A DNA stretch of 64,000 nucleotides from Owenia fusiformis (lineage: Eukaryota; Annelida; Polychaeta; Sabellida; Oweniidae). The translations under genes were made by a program, and so were the position numbers. A model generated the notes under the pieces. The model saw nothing but the letters and a program-made list of their open reading frames with translations. It was not told the origin of the DNA and did not search any database. Below, one piece after another: positions 52,601 through 62,759 of this stretch (positions are counted from its first letter, which is position 1; every line of letters starts with the position of its first letter). Where the stretch lies: assembly GCA_903813345.2 (NCBI GenBank), contig CAIIXF020000012.1, forward strand, positions 17,741,520 through 17,805,519. Direction: 5' to 3'.

Positions 52601-54654
52601 GTTACAACATGGATCTCTATCTCGGGAATAGAGGTCCATGTATTGACCAACTAAAGGGAGAAAAGTAATTTAATGTGAGTGCCAGTTTGTATAATGTTCA
52701 ATCTGGGCGATAATATATGAATAATTGTTAGTGTTTTTGTCAAACGTTCTATGTGTAAGATTACTTCAATTTGCTATTCGTTAAAATATCCTAAATAGGA
52801 GAATATATCACAGTCGGGGAGTTACGTGTTTATCACGATAATAATACATAACTTCCAGTCTGCTTGTGAAACGTTCTGTGTGGGTGATGACGTCAATATT
52901 TCTGCCGTTACTGGTGCTTTGGCGGATAATGATACATCCTGGAAAGAAGGAAAATATAGACTCACTCCAACAGCAGCGGGCAAGCCATTGTCTCTTGATA
53001 AAGGTAAAATATGATTGTAAAAATGAAATGTATAATAAGGAGTTATGGTTTTCTGAAAGTTCTTATGTTTGTTTGTCAACATTTTTATAACCTGAGAGAG
53101 GCCCACTACACTTAATTTAGAAGAATAAAGAAAAAATTATCATTGAATCATGTTACTCACACTCTAGCTCAAATATGACACAAAGTTTTGTTTGCTTTAA
53201 TATTTAACTCACAAATAAAAAAGCATTTGAAGTTCAGAGATCATTAGTAGGGCATGCACATGTTCTTCAAATCGCACGTTTTAAATTGCTCTTGGTTTAA
53301 AAGATGGCGACACTTCTATAAAAATGAATGTATCATGTAATAGAAACAACTTCGCCATCTTTTAATGACATTGATAAGAACTTGATATATAAAGCTTGAC
53401 AGATCGAATTATTTTTTGATAATTTATTGTAAGCTTTCATGTGGTCCGTTTGAGCTATTGTTTGTGTCAAATGAAAGATAGGGTTGTGATATATACTATA
53501 CAATTCAAATGTAAGTCATTATTTTGCCCAAAACCATTGAAAATACGCAAAGTGGGTCTTTAAGTGTTAACTCGCTTCTAAACTATACAGGGTGTCAAAT
53601 TAGTCCCGCCCCTTCCCTGCTACAGCATAAAATCTGTATATGGATCTGATATATGGGGTACGGGTATCTTAAACTCGAGTAAAATTAAAAAAGACCCACA
53701 ATGGGCATTAGAAAAGGGATATGGTGGAATAACATTTGAATCTCTTCATATATCATTTATGAAATCGATACTCGGTGTTAACAGAAAGGCCAGTAATGAC
53801 GCTACACGAGGCGATTTAAGTAGGTTTCCACTATTTATTTCTTTGTTTTATCAACAAATGAAATATCTTAATCATATTAACAATAAAGGAACCGACTCAC
53901 TTCTACGTGAAGCCCTTGAGGTAAATAAACAACTGACAGATATGAATAAACAATCATGGCTCACGCACATCAATGATGTACTTAAATATATTTACAATGG
54001 TACTTCACCAAACTATTTAAACTTAAAACCAAGAGAAATTAAGAAATTACTGGAAAATAGATACATACAATTTTGGGAAACTAAAATAAAATCAAATAAT
54101 GGTAAATTGAGGTTTTATAAGATAATAAAAGCAAAATGGAACAAGGAACCCTACTTAGATTTAATCAAAAATGAATTAGACAGAAATAACTTGACAAAGC
54201 TAAGAATTAGCGCACATAAATTAGAAATCGAAACAGGTCGTTGCACAAAACCAATTACCCCTATTGAAGAAAGAAAATGTTTAATGTGTAACAAGAAAAC
54301 CGGTTCAGAATGCCATTTCCTATTAGAATGCAATAAGTTAAAAGATGTTCGGTCAAGTTACATGGATAAAATAAAAAACACTGTCAAAATTTAGAAAACA
54401 TGAATAACGTGGAACATAAATTAATGTTTCTATTTAATTCAGAGGGAATAATATTAAATATACTAGCAAAATATATATCCAATATTTTTATCGAGAGAGA
54501 AAAAAACACGAAATGCATCCAATAAAATCTTGCAATGATCAAGCACCCTTTGATTAGTTAATATACTATATAGATAATTAGTTAAGCTTTTTCATTTTCT
54601 TCTGTTTAAGCTGTACACTTTGCCCAAATGTGGGATACAAGTATAATAAAGCTC

Positions 54655-54699
<45 letters not shown>

Positions 54700-57600
54700 T
54701 ATGGTACCTAGTGTGATATACCATTGGGAAGATCATCCAAAGTTCCGTTAACTCACCAACTCTCAAGTATTTTGGGAGAAATTTATCTATATTTTCATGA
54801 TGTCCTTTACAGTTAGTGTGCCCTCCTCAAGCAGCTTTTATTGAGTCAAAATCAGAAGGATGTGACCTCAGAAATACGCCACAAGTTAATATTTTTTCGC
54901 ATTCCAGCTGTTTCTAAAAAGTCTTCCCTACTATCCTCTATTTTCTTCACATCTAACCCAATCGAGAAATTAGTTAAACATATGTTATCATCTTGAGCTT
55001 CTCTGACTCTGACGCCTATGCCTGAGTCTTAAAATCCTGCCAAATTGTCATGTTTCTGGGTCTATGTTCACCTCAATTAATACGTGTAGCAATTTGTGAC
55101 ATTGATTGACAAGTATCAGATTATGCCAATCAACATAACTTTGAATAATCTTTCCACTGATATATCACACTTGGTACAATATACCTTGGTTTTGGCTGTA
55201 GATGGAGGGGACGGGACTTACGTATGTGATACCCTGTAGTGTCCATTCTGTTTTAGCATTTCTAAGAGAAATCTCTGTACTTCCTTTTATATAAATATAA
55301 TCAAGAGTCAAATTAACTCAATAACGTTTATTTCATTGGTTATGTTATGTGCATTCTTTCAAATTATTAGGTTTATCAAAGCTGCATAAGAAAAGTGTAT
55401 TTCCATGTAAACTGGTATCTTGTGAAAATCTTCAATCGAAGGACTCCGGCCGACGCACGTTATTGGTCAAGATGAATACACAAGTTGCAGGCTCTGACGA
55501 ATTGGGTTATCAACCAGGAGATCACGTGGGGATATTTGCGGCCAATAGGGACGAATATGTAAATTTTATCATAACGAGGCTACAGAATGCGCCACCTCCC
55601 GACGAATTGATACAATTAGAAATTCGCAAGAGCAGCGGTAATTGTTTTTATCTTATGAATAATAAAAATCAATTATAAAGACAGTTGATATACTGGTATT
55701 TCAAAACAAAAGTCAAGTTTTTCATCATTTTTAGAATGTTTTTATTCATTTCAATAGGTAACACAAATAAATGGGCTGCAATCGACCGTTTTCCTCCCAT
55801 GACACTGCGCACCGCATTGACGAACTACTTAGATATAACAACGCCGCCAACACCTGTGTTGCTTCAGCATTTCGCTACCCAGACAAGTGATGCCAAAGAC
55901 AAACTTGCCCTTGAAAAACTAGCTACGGTCAGTACGACAACCCTGATTACGTTAAAATATTGTTTTTTATTCCAAACTAATTCATTTTTTGATAACTGGT
56001 TAGGGGAATTCACCCTATACTTGGCAGGATATTTCGGTGAAACAAGTATAAACGTTGCCCCTCAGAAAGGTGGTGGGAAAGCAAGATAGTCAGATCTCAC
56101 ATTGTGATGCAGCCATAGCCACAGTTGTTTTCTTAGTTTATTTCTACTACATGTGTTAGAGCATTTCCACTTCGTTACTGTAACTCCAACGGACTTTAAC
56201 ATTAACATGGATTGATGTGTTTGTCCATTCGGATATGATAAGTCTCAATGCAACAGCATTAGTCACCTTCCAATCAGTTGCCATTTATAAGATAATCAAA
56301 TGGACTCCCGTGGATTAATGATTTAAGTGGTTTGGACCCGGTGTAAAAGGGTAGGAGGTCCTATCAAATTATGGTCCTTCTCTCCATTGATTTATATGGT
56401 GACCTCTTTAGCTCTCTTTCCCTTATCATCTTATACACACTCAGGGCCAGTAAGGGCCGTTTAGAAAGGGGTCCATAATCCCCAGGGGACCATAATTTCT
56501 TTCACACCGGGTTTGGAGTGGTTTGATCCCGAAGGCTAGGTTGATCTGCGTTTGGAGGGTGGTGAAAAGGTTTATATCACCATTTGAAGTATTTCCAACC
56601 AAATCCCCAACTTAACCTGATATTAATCTCCGTACATAACAGATTTTATTTTTTTAAATAACATCATTTCATCTCTATATTCCAGGACACTGCATCATAT
56701 GAAAACTGGAAATCCTGGAAACTTCCGAATTTGGTTGAAGTTCTGAAGGAATTTCCCTCGGTAAAAGTCAACCCGACTCTCCTACTTGCCCAGCTTCCGC
56801 TCTTGCAACAACGCTTCTATAGTATAAGCTCTTCTACTCTGGCACACCCTGACGAGGTCCACATAACAGTTATAGTTGTAGAGTATCGCGCACAAGGTGG
56901 AAAGGGCCCCCTTCACCAAGGGGTGTGTTCCGCCTGGTTCGAAAAGCTAAAGGAGGGGGACAGCATACCATGCTACATTAGAACGTGCGTATACAAAAAA
57001 CTAGATTACAAACTAGTAATGCAGAATTCGATTAAATTTGCATAAAGTATATTTCTTTGTTTAATGACATAATGTAAAGAAACACGTCATTGATGGTGAG
57101 TTTCCTTTAAATTGATCCAAGTTATTTATTTTTCAGAGCTCCCAACTTCCACATTCCAGAAAACGCCAGTTTACCCATTGTTATGGTCGGCCCGGGAACT
57201 GGTATCGCGCCTTTCAGAAGTTTTTGGCAACAACGTAAAATAGAAGTAGAAATGGGAGAATTGAACAAGCGTAGGTCGCATCATACATTTCACTTACTAA
57301 AGTGGAAAAAAATTTAATTAATGTGTTCCAACAGAGCAAAACCACAAAGCAAATTTCAAAATTAAACAAATTCCATTCGAAATCAGAGTGTATAGGAACT
57401 AGTCATTAGAAAATAGAAAGAGATACATGGTAACAGTTTTACTTTTATTGAATCATGATTGGGTGTAAATGTCAGAATGTAATATTGAAATTCGTAAGAA
57501 TTCACCCCGGAATAGCCTGACTACGGTAAAGTCAGATACCGTTGTCACAAATGCCGGACATAACCATCGCTTCAATTAGATTTTCCTGAACTGTATGTTT

Positions 57601-59817
57601 AATAGAGCACCTAGACTAAATTCCTATGGAACAACAATCAATCAAAGTGCCTCAATACTCATTGTACAGTTAATAATGTTCAACCATCGAAATAAAGTCT
57701 TTAATTTAACCGATCAAAATAGGATACGGGACAACGGACACTGTTATTACCATATGCCGTTCTCTTTCTAAATTACTAAAATTCATATTCCGTTGTCATT
57801 GACGATATCGAAGACGCTATATTGTGGCGATTCACGACCCAATTTGATCGAAAATGGGATTTCATACGATACATTATCACAAGAGCTTAATGCATGCACA
57901 GAATTAGCGACGATAAAATCCCATGAAATAGAGACCAATTGATTAAACAGTTGAAGCGACGGTTATGTCCGCCATTTGTGACAACGGTATCTGACTTTAC
58001 CGTAGTCAGGCTATTCCGGTGTGAGAATTGATGACTAACTGTTTGAGAGTTCAGGCTCACAATCAAACATTTACGGAATTCAGTTTTGTCCAAATATTTT
58101 CGGCCAACTTGAACTCATGAACATTTAATTTATTCCAGAAGGGAAATTTGGATTCGGGGAGATAGACTTGTACTTTGGATGTCGCAATTCAAAGATGGAC
58201 GATATATACCGTCACGAAACGATGCCCCTTCAAGCTGACGGATATCTGTCTCACGTCTACACTGCATTCTCGAGAGAACCTGGCCAGTCGAAGGTAAGCC
58301 AAAGGCTTTAACAAATTTCAATGCGACTTAAAACCCGTATATTCACGACGCCACTCATGAAGAGGGGAGTAACCCCAGGATTTGGGGATAACATACGTCT
58401 GTATAATGTAAATCTGTATTGAGATGACATATTCGCTGATTGGTCGACAGACAAATGACGTCATTCAATGGCGGTTTCAAAACACGCTTCGAATGATAGC
58501 ATATGTTGATTTCTGACGTATTAACCAATACTATAGCTCGTTACTTTACATCAAGATAAAGAAAGATGTAAGGACTATACTCACATTAATTAAAACATCT
58601 TCACATATAGCTCTGGGCAAGGTGTGCCCAATTCCATCCAATCAGAACACGCAATTTCACGTAATTGCATTCAATTATATAACCAATCACCGCATACATT
58701 GTATATTTGCCAATGGTTGTCAAGGTGAGAACCGGATTCTACAAATTGAAATTGATGCTTTGCAAACTTGACCCTTGCAAAAAATTTCAATGAAAATATG
58801 TTCTTTTTGTGATTTCGTATCTCGTAACTGACATGGTAGAATTTTCTTTGCAATGTATGAAACAAATTTAAACCCAAAACTCAATGCATGGTGGGATGAC
58901 CATTCCTTTCAGGCGCTGTTTCCTAATATTAACACGTCTCGTGAAAATTTTTGAAAACAGCACCTTCAACGAATGGTCATTCCACATTGCAGTTTAAACA
59001 ACGACGTGTCGTTTTTGGAAACTAGCCGGTGAAATGAAAATTCGGACGAACAAAGGTGATCAGCAAGAAACGTAACTTTGTCTGTCACCTCTAAAGCTCT
59101 GGGGTTTTCTCTCCTCTTCGATGCATACATAATAACTTATTTTCAAACTTACATGTCATTTAGACATTTTATCGATTTTATCAATTTTTGCCAGCTGATG
59201 TACTTCATGAGTTCTAGTTTATCGAGACATAAACGGCCATAAACGGTTTCCTTTGGAGGCCCCGGTTGCACTCATAATCTCTGACTTTAATTTCAGGAAT
59301 ATGTTCAAACAGTTTTGTCTAAAAACTCAAAAAACGTATACCGACAAATAGTTGTGGAACATGGACATTTTTACGTATGTGGTGACGTTTCAATGGCGTC
59401 GGAGGTCTCTAATGCTCTGAGGCACATAATTAAGACTGAGGGGAAGATGACCTCTGATGAAGCACAACAGTTCATACTTACAATGAGGGTATGAAAGTTA
59501 TGTATTGGATAGCTCTAAGGCAACATAAACAGATTATTTGCTCTTGAAATCTACCTTTGATGATAAAACGTCGATGCATCAATTGAACAGTTTGGTTTAG
59601 AATTTAGAAAACCAATAAAAAATCAATTAAGCCCACACGACAAATTACAAACGAATAGTCAGCGGGGCAATCAGTGTCTAACTTCATATTTATCTTCTTG
59701 TAGGAGAACAACAGATTCCACGAGGACATATTCGGAGTGTCGCTGAAGGTACAATCCGATCGTAAACTGCAACTTCAAGAATCATTTGATTTTTCTGCAC
59801 AAATTCCTGAGCGATGA
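31659..59817 (+). CDS. NOS: Nitric oxide synthase copy B, complete, 22 coding exons
   Basis: Makes nitric oxide and citrulline from arginine, NADPH and O2. Exons: 31659-31660, 33928-34036, 40994-41130, 42247-42409, 42709-42942, 43650-43789, 44443-44617, 44944-45045, 45839-46033, 46233-46333, 46470-46614, 48975-49079, 50897-51060, 52224-52398, 52859-53003, 55371-55637, 55758-55927, 56686-56984, 57137-57270, 58139-58293, 59297-59488, 59704-59817. Sum 3423 nt = 1140 residues plus TGA; every junction phase agrees. Exon 1 supplies only AT of the ATG, in context GTCACC|AT and followed by donor GTGAGT; exon 2 begins with G. No PDZ domain is encoded. Domains run oxygenase (about 1-420), calmodulin helix (about 441-470), FMN (about 473-650) and FAD/NADPH (about 650-1140). 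Length is near that of inducible-type NOS, but the FMN domain has an autoinhibitory-type insert, as in constitutive calcium-dependent forms. Confidence 0.95.
32383..32620 (+). pseudogene. 5' fragment of a Crypton/DUF3504-type gene, frameshifted
   Basis: From ATG 32383 the frame reads [20 protein letters not shown] and then QNTKKNLK before a stop at 32527-32529. In the next frame the sequence goes on as [15 protein letters not shown]. The layout SRF...V.E.DI..LL..KDS.NTKK is one I recall from the start of tyrosine-recombinase-derived (Crypton, KIAA1958-like) proteins. The rest is missing. It lies in intron 1 of NOS copy B. Confidence 0.45.
32654..32785. mobile_element. 132-bp near-perfect palindrome
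   Basis: ACAATTAT, GACCTCTCC and GTTTACTGTCAAAATTATAT are each followed further on by their inverse, with a small loop around 32715. It could be a tiny MITE or the hairpin end of the adjacent Crypton-like relic. Confidence 0.7.
33267..33645. mobile_element. Partial second copy of the MITE at 57503-58023
   Basis: From CACATCGGAATAGCCTGAC to ATCATCACA it matches 57503 to about 57880 with scattered base changes. The right end with the second inverted repeat is missing. It lies in intron 1 of NOS copy B. Confidence 0.75.
33928..46033 (+). CDS. NOS: NOS copy B: oxygenase-domain exons
   Basis: Nine exons (2 to 9 of 45839-46033 inclusive, less exon 1). Exon 2 gives YIRVRN and DTLHKKAAK. Exon 3 has the zinc-binding CTRERC pair (Cys41, Cys46) that links the dimer. 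Exon 4 has the haem-ligand Cys127 in [13 protein letters not shown]. Exon 7 has the substrate-binding Glu304 in GWYMGTEIG. Exon 9 has [16 protein letters not shown] and the pterin/dimer segment [13 protein letters not shown]. All residues needed for catalysis are present. The introns at 42943-43649, 43790-44442 and 45046-45838 hold nothing recognised. Confidence 0.93.
34193..34497. mobile_element. 305-bp MITE with 9-bp target duplication
   Basis: Perfect 20-bp terminal inverted repeats (CAAGGAGGATTGGCTCCCAG) and an exact 9-bp repeat AAAATAGGG on both sides (34184-34192, 34498-34506). The 9-bp duplication suits a Mutator-like mover. No coding frame. It lies in intron 2 of NOS copy B. Confidence 0.88.
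35785..37440. mobile_element. Nested element with inverted ends, carrying a GGAC microsatellite
   Basis: GTGC.C..TCCATTATG.AT and CCCCATGAACAAA near 35790-35820 are found in inverse at 37400-37440. Inside are TTGACCT-rich sequences similar in style to the 18-30 kb array, a (GGAC)n tract at about 37297-37355, and GGCTCACTGTGTGAGCC, a short hairpin. No protein is encoded. Confidence 0.55.
37503..37578 (-). repeat. tRNA-like sequence (pseudo-tRNA or SINE head)
   Basis: The minus strand reads ATGGTGTAATGGATAGCAC (A-box-like, closest in feel to an arginine tRNA) and GGGTTCGAATCT (B box) about 40 bases later. The acceptor arm does not pair, so it is not a working tRNA. Confidence 0.4.
37747..40227. 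other. Rest of NOS-B intron 2, nothing recognised
   Basis: AT-rich intron sequence. The only noted signal is a perfect AGGTCAAAGGTCA at 38415-38427. Confidence 0.4.
40228..40870. mobile_element. Diverged foldback MITE in NOS-B intron 2
   Basis: GGGTATCGATATG...GAAC at 40230 and GTTCACCATATCGATACTAA at 40845 are inverse, and the arms continue to pair (TCTCTTAAACCA with TGGTTTAAGAGA; CCGAACCTTGTTGG with its inverse near 40700). It ends about 120 bases before exon 3. Confidence 0.6.
41236..41400. mobile_element. Lone end of a mariner-type element
   Basis: TACAGGGTGGGCCAAAAAAG resembles the termini of elements such as 3803-4733, but no second end was found. Confidence 0.35.
46233..52398 (+). 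CDS. NOS: NOS copy B: calmodulin-binding helix and FMN-domain exons
   Basis: Exons 46233-46333 and 46470-46614 carry [17 protein letters not shown], continuing [13 protein letters not shown]: a basic, amphipathic calmodulin helix (about 441-470). The FMN phosphate loop ATETGKS follows at 477-483, and [14 protein letters not shown] ends exon 48975-49079. Exon 50897-51060 codes an insert of about 40 residues rich in Ser, Asp and Thr, in the place and near the size of the autoinhibitory loop of neuronal and endothelial NOS. Exon 52224-52398 continues with [15 protein letters not shown] and [12 protein letters not shown]. The introns at 46615-48974 and 51061-52223 contain transposons; that at 49080-50896 holds nothing recognised. 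Confidence 0.93.
47309..48718. mobile_element. 1.4 kb TA-flanked element with inverted repeats over 150 bp
   Basis: Ends CAGTGCGTCCCAAAAA and its inverse, pairing for more than 150 bp, with TA on both sides (47307-47308, 48719-48720). The middle has two tandem copies (about 47950 and 48125) of a roughly 175-bp AT-rich block containing CAGCTCATCTCCATG. No intact transposase. It lies in the NOS-B intron 46615-48974. Confidence 0.85.
51709..51897 (+). pseudogene. GIY-YIG endonuclease fragment of a Penelope-like retroelement
   Basis: The frame reads [20 protein letters not shown], then an IRNRN block and [18 protein letters not shown], and stops at 51895-51897. The Y-x-G-x-T start, the Arg in LHVRMNGHR and the AGH-SDF-IID order match GIY-YIG domains at the C-termini of Penelope-like elements. 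The reverse transcriptase part is absent. It lies in the NOS-B intron 51061-52223. Confidence 0.6.
51950..52090 (-). mobile_element. Penelope-like terminal repeat with degenerate hammerhead motif
   Basis: On the minus strand, 52029-51994 reads CTTGATAAAACTAATTGGAT, then AATAAG and CGAAACGTCG. This resembles the hammerhead ribozyme of Penelope-like terminal repeats (CTGATGA, stem, CGAAAC, GTC) but has changes in the first core block. It is framed by a 20-bp inverted repeat, TTCATTTACTTCAGAGTAAA and its inverse. It points the opposite way to the GIY-YIG fragment next to it. Confidence 0.5.
52859..59817 (+). CDS. NOS: NOS copy B: FAD- and NADPH-binding reductase exons
   Basis: Eight exons, from [11 protein letters not shown] through [73 protein letters not shown] to FHEDIFG. 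The last exon adds a short tail ending at 1140, with Phe1131 in ESFDFS at about the place of the aromatic residue that stacks on FAD in other NOS. Seven of these exons have the same lengths as in copy A. The tail differs between copies (DFSAQIPER here, ESSANS in copy A), so the C-terminus is the part that has changed most. Confidence 0.93.
53600..54704 (+). mobile_element. 5'-truncated non-LTR retrotransposon (LINE) with reverse-transcriptase C-terminus
   Basis: The frame is open from about 53600 to the stop at 54392-54394. It reads YGSDIWG, then a long helical region, and near the end [18 protein letters not shown]. That leads into a Cys/His cluster ([18 protein letters not shown]), the usual end of many LINE reverse transcriptases after the thumb. 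A 3' untranslated part of about 260 bases follows and ends in (AAT)n at 54651-54700, which would be the element's 3' tail. It lies in the NOS-B intron 53004-55370; the rest of that intron, to 55370, holds nothing recognised. Confidence 0.75.
56337..56511. mobile_element. 175-bp MITE with 6-bp target duplication TTTGGA
   Basis: Ends CCCGGTGT and ACACCGGG, with inner pairing of TTATGGTCC and GGACCATAA. TTTGGA on both sides (56331-56336, 56512-56517). It lies in the NOS-B intron 55928-56685. Confidence 0.75.
57503..58023. mobile_element. 521-bp MITE with inverted repeats of about 70 bp
   Basis: Left end CACCCCGGAATAGCCTGACT, right end its near-inverse. AGAATT on both sides (57497-57502, 58024-58029). 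A partial copy is at 33267-33645. It lies in the NOS-B intron 57271-58138. Confidence 0.82.
58359..59119. mobile_element. Inverted-repeat element absent from the NOS-A intron
   Basis: GAAGAGGGGAGTAACCCCAG at the left and its near-inverse at the right. In the NOS-A intron the flanks are joined directly (CACGACGCC to CATAATAACTTATTT at about 2605-2635), so this is a paralogous empty site. A second inverted pair, GGGATGACCATTCC and GGAATGGTCATTCC, lies near 58890-58985. Confidence 0.7.
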
Positions 59818-60642
59818 ACAACACTGATACTAATCCAGTGAAATAGAACCATATCGATGATTCAAAAGACGACTTGTATTTTATATTCAAGATTCATTGT
59901 GCTCGAAGCCAAACATTTGGCTTCCCCACATATCAATTTATATTACATTTACTGTACATATAGTAATACATTTATACAGTAGCATTGCTTGTGATATATT
60001 TCAATGCTAACCATTAAAATGATTTGTAGAACATCATTTTTAAGGCATCAGAGCATTGCTGATATTGAACTGCTTATTAATTGAACTGCGTCATTTATCA
60101 TTACATTCTATGGAGAAAATTATGATTTATGTATAGTATCTGTAAAATTGGTGTTGGGTGTTTTCAGTCAAGTTTCTGCATTTGTCGAACATATTATCAA
60201 CATCATCGTCATCTAGTATACATTTTAAAAGCTCCGTGTGCGAATAAATGCTATGCATTGATTTGAATTATCTTTTTTAAAAGATACGCTTGAAATTTAG
60301 TTTTAAATATTTTTAAGATTTTTCGAACCAAAAGTCCACTTTTTGAAATTTCAAATATCACCTTTTGATAACATTTGGTATGACTACAGTATAAGTGGTT
60401 TGAACTTTATACGGGGCCTCTAATAATTTTTGTTTAATTTCCTCATTTGACACTTTTTCAATTGACTTTATTCATCTATAGTAGTTTCAAAGTCTGTGAA
60501 TTTCAATTTGCTTGTTGTAATTTTTGCATATTCATAAAACAACATTAGACCGATTGATCATCAATCACTTATGTGCAATTGTATGAAACTGATGTATATT
60601 TAGATTGTTCATGGTAGATGTATACGTACCTTATAATATTAG
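59818..60642. other. 3' untranslated and flanking region of NOS copy B
   Basis: Aligns in patches with the flank of NOS copy A (about 3590-3660 and 4735-5045). AATAAA at 60243-60248 is the nearest clear polyadenylation signal, about 430 bases after the stop. No other gene. Confidence 0.5.
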
Positions 60643-61680
60643 GGAGGTTAAGGTTGCATATAAAAACGCGCGCACATGATTGCATACATTTATCTCGGTT
60701 ATACCCGTTCAGCTTCGGTGCGTATTCTTTGAATGGGAGTGTGACTTGAAATGATTTTTCTCGTTATTCCTGAATATGTATAGTGATGCGTGTTTCTTTA
60801 CACTTGTAAAATGCAAGAAAATACAAGAACTTTCAAGAACCCGCGATTTTGGAGACATTTAAAGAAAACGGCCTCACTTAGAATGACTAACTGAACTTGA
60901 TGGTGACGTAGGAATGACACGTCATCAGTACGTTCAGTTAGAGTCATTCTGAAATCTTAGGTTTATCGAAAACGAAAGAATTTTGGCCTCCATCTTGAAT
61001 GATACTAACTGCAGTGAGAGTCATCCAGCTGTCGAAAAGTTAGATAGAGCGTTCTCACTTTTTGTCAAAAACTACTTGATGGATCTATGAAATGAATGCA
61101 TAGCAAACAATACATATTTGCAGCTTACTGAATAGTAGGCAAGCTGTGATAATCTTTCAAAACACTATTCACTGACTATGATATAGTATTCGATTTATCT
61201 CGATGTGTATTGACCTACTTTTTGAAAAACCAATAACATAAATGTATACCGGTACATAGTTTTCAATCAACATGAGTTAATCCGTAGACACCGACATGTA
61301 ATTTCACATTTCCCATTGCGTTCTAAACATGAACCACTGATAAGAAGCTAAACGGGTGTTGCAATGATACAAAAGTATGCGCACACTGCACATTCCTATA
61401 TTGACTTCACGTTTACGGTGTGAAAGACAGTTTAAGTATAACACCCCAGTCACATTTCTTACGGCGACCGTATGGTCTATCATTTCTGCACGGCGAATTT
61501 TTAATTTCTGCTGATAAATGTTAATGTTTTTTTCATTTTATTTACATCAGCAACAATTCATAAATGTTATTTATAGTGCTAGGATATAATATTAAATAAA
61601 TAAAAACAGTCTAGTGAAACATTGACCGAGTAACTTTAGCTTTTGTAAAATAGGTTGCTGTCGTTTCCAGAAGTACTCGA
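60643..61680. other. Unassigned region with a lone element end and a hairpin
   Basis: AGGGAGGTTAAGG followed by CGCGCGCAC resembles the ends of 1735-2243 and 35243-37743, but no partner is seen. A hairpin (AGAATGACTAACTGAAC with GTTCAGTTAGAGTCATTCT) spans 60880-60950. No gene. Confidence 0.4.
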
Positions 61681-61945
61681 ATGCAAAACCCGCTTTTACA
61701 AACTGGCTTCTTACGTACTACAGAAGCCGGCTTCTGGAGTCACCAAGAAGCCGGCTTTTAAAAGCCGGATTCTGAAGGACAAGAGAAGCCGGCTTCTGGA
61801 GTCACCAAGAAGCCGGCTTTTACAAACTGGCTTCTTACGTACTACAGAAGCCGGCTTTTAAAAACCGGCTTCTGAAGGACAACAGAAGCCGGCTTCTGGA
61901 GTCACCAAGAAGCCGGCTTTTAAAACTGGCTTCTTACTTACTGAC
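61681..61945. repeat. Minisatellite built on the palindrome GAAGCCGGCTTC
   Basis: Alternating blocks of AGAAGCCGGCTTCTGGAGTC, ACCAAGAAGCCGGCTTTTA and CTTACGTACTACAGAAGCC. Each holds GCCGGC or a near form. It translates as a chance frame of 68 residues; no protein is claimed. Confidence 0.85.
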
Positions 61946-62021
61946 CTACTGCAGAAGATGGCTTTTGAATATAGTTTATATTGTCATATTTTTGCAAAAC
62001 TATACGGGTAAATTGAATTCT

Positions 62022-62759
62022 AAGCATGGATATCGATGAATTTGATCACGTTCATCTATTCCAAAAATATTATGCATTGTATTTCTGTTTAATAAAAACG
62101 CACCGCTCATTTTTCAAAACTGGCTCCAATTTGGAGCCAGTTTTCAAATCAGCTCGCACCATTAAACACAAGCTATTAACGGACAATCTAGCCACTGGGA
62201 ATCATGAGATACTGTCTCCCGATCATTTTGATGTGGATTATGCATCTTATTCTCGTATAATCTGCATGAAAATAAGGAAAAACTGAAAAATATGTAAAAT
62301 TATAACATAATTCAAGATTTTTTGCAAAAAGTCATTTCAAGTCAAAACTATAAGAGAAAATTGAAGTCTAAGTAAAAACATCGATGAATTAGATCATGTT
62401 CACTAAATCAGAACAGATTATGCATTGCATTTCCGTTTTATAAAAACGCACCGCTCATTTTTCAAAATTGGCTCCAACTTGGAGCCAGTTTACAAATCAG
62501 CTCGCTCCATCTTACTCAAGCTATGTAGGGACAATCTAGCAACTGGGAATCACGGGATACTGTCTCACGATCATTTCTATGTGCATTATGCATCTTATTC
62601 TCGTATAATTTGCATGAAAATGAGAAAAAACTGAAAAATTCGTAAAATTGTAACTTATTTCAAGATTTTTTGCAAAAAAGTCATTTCAAGCCAAAACTAT
62701 GAGAGAAAATTCATTTCTAAGTAAAAATATCGATGAATTAGATCACGTTCACTAAATCA
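62022..62759. repeat. Two tandem copies of a 348-bp satellite unit
   Basis: Units start at 62022 and 62370 (TATCGATGAATT.GATCA.GTTCA), and a third start at 62719 is cut short. Each unit has a palindrome, in the first copy a perfect ACTGGCTCCAATTTGGAGCC AGT. Frames in it are chance translations. Confidence 0.85.

Noticed and set aside
61655-61861. 68-residue frame with repeated KPAF/RSRLLE phrases
   Set aside because: Translation of the GAAGCCGGCTTC minisatellite.
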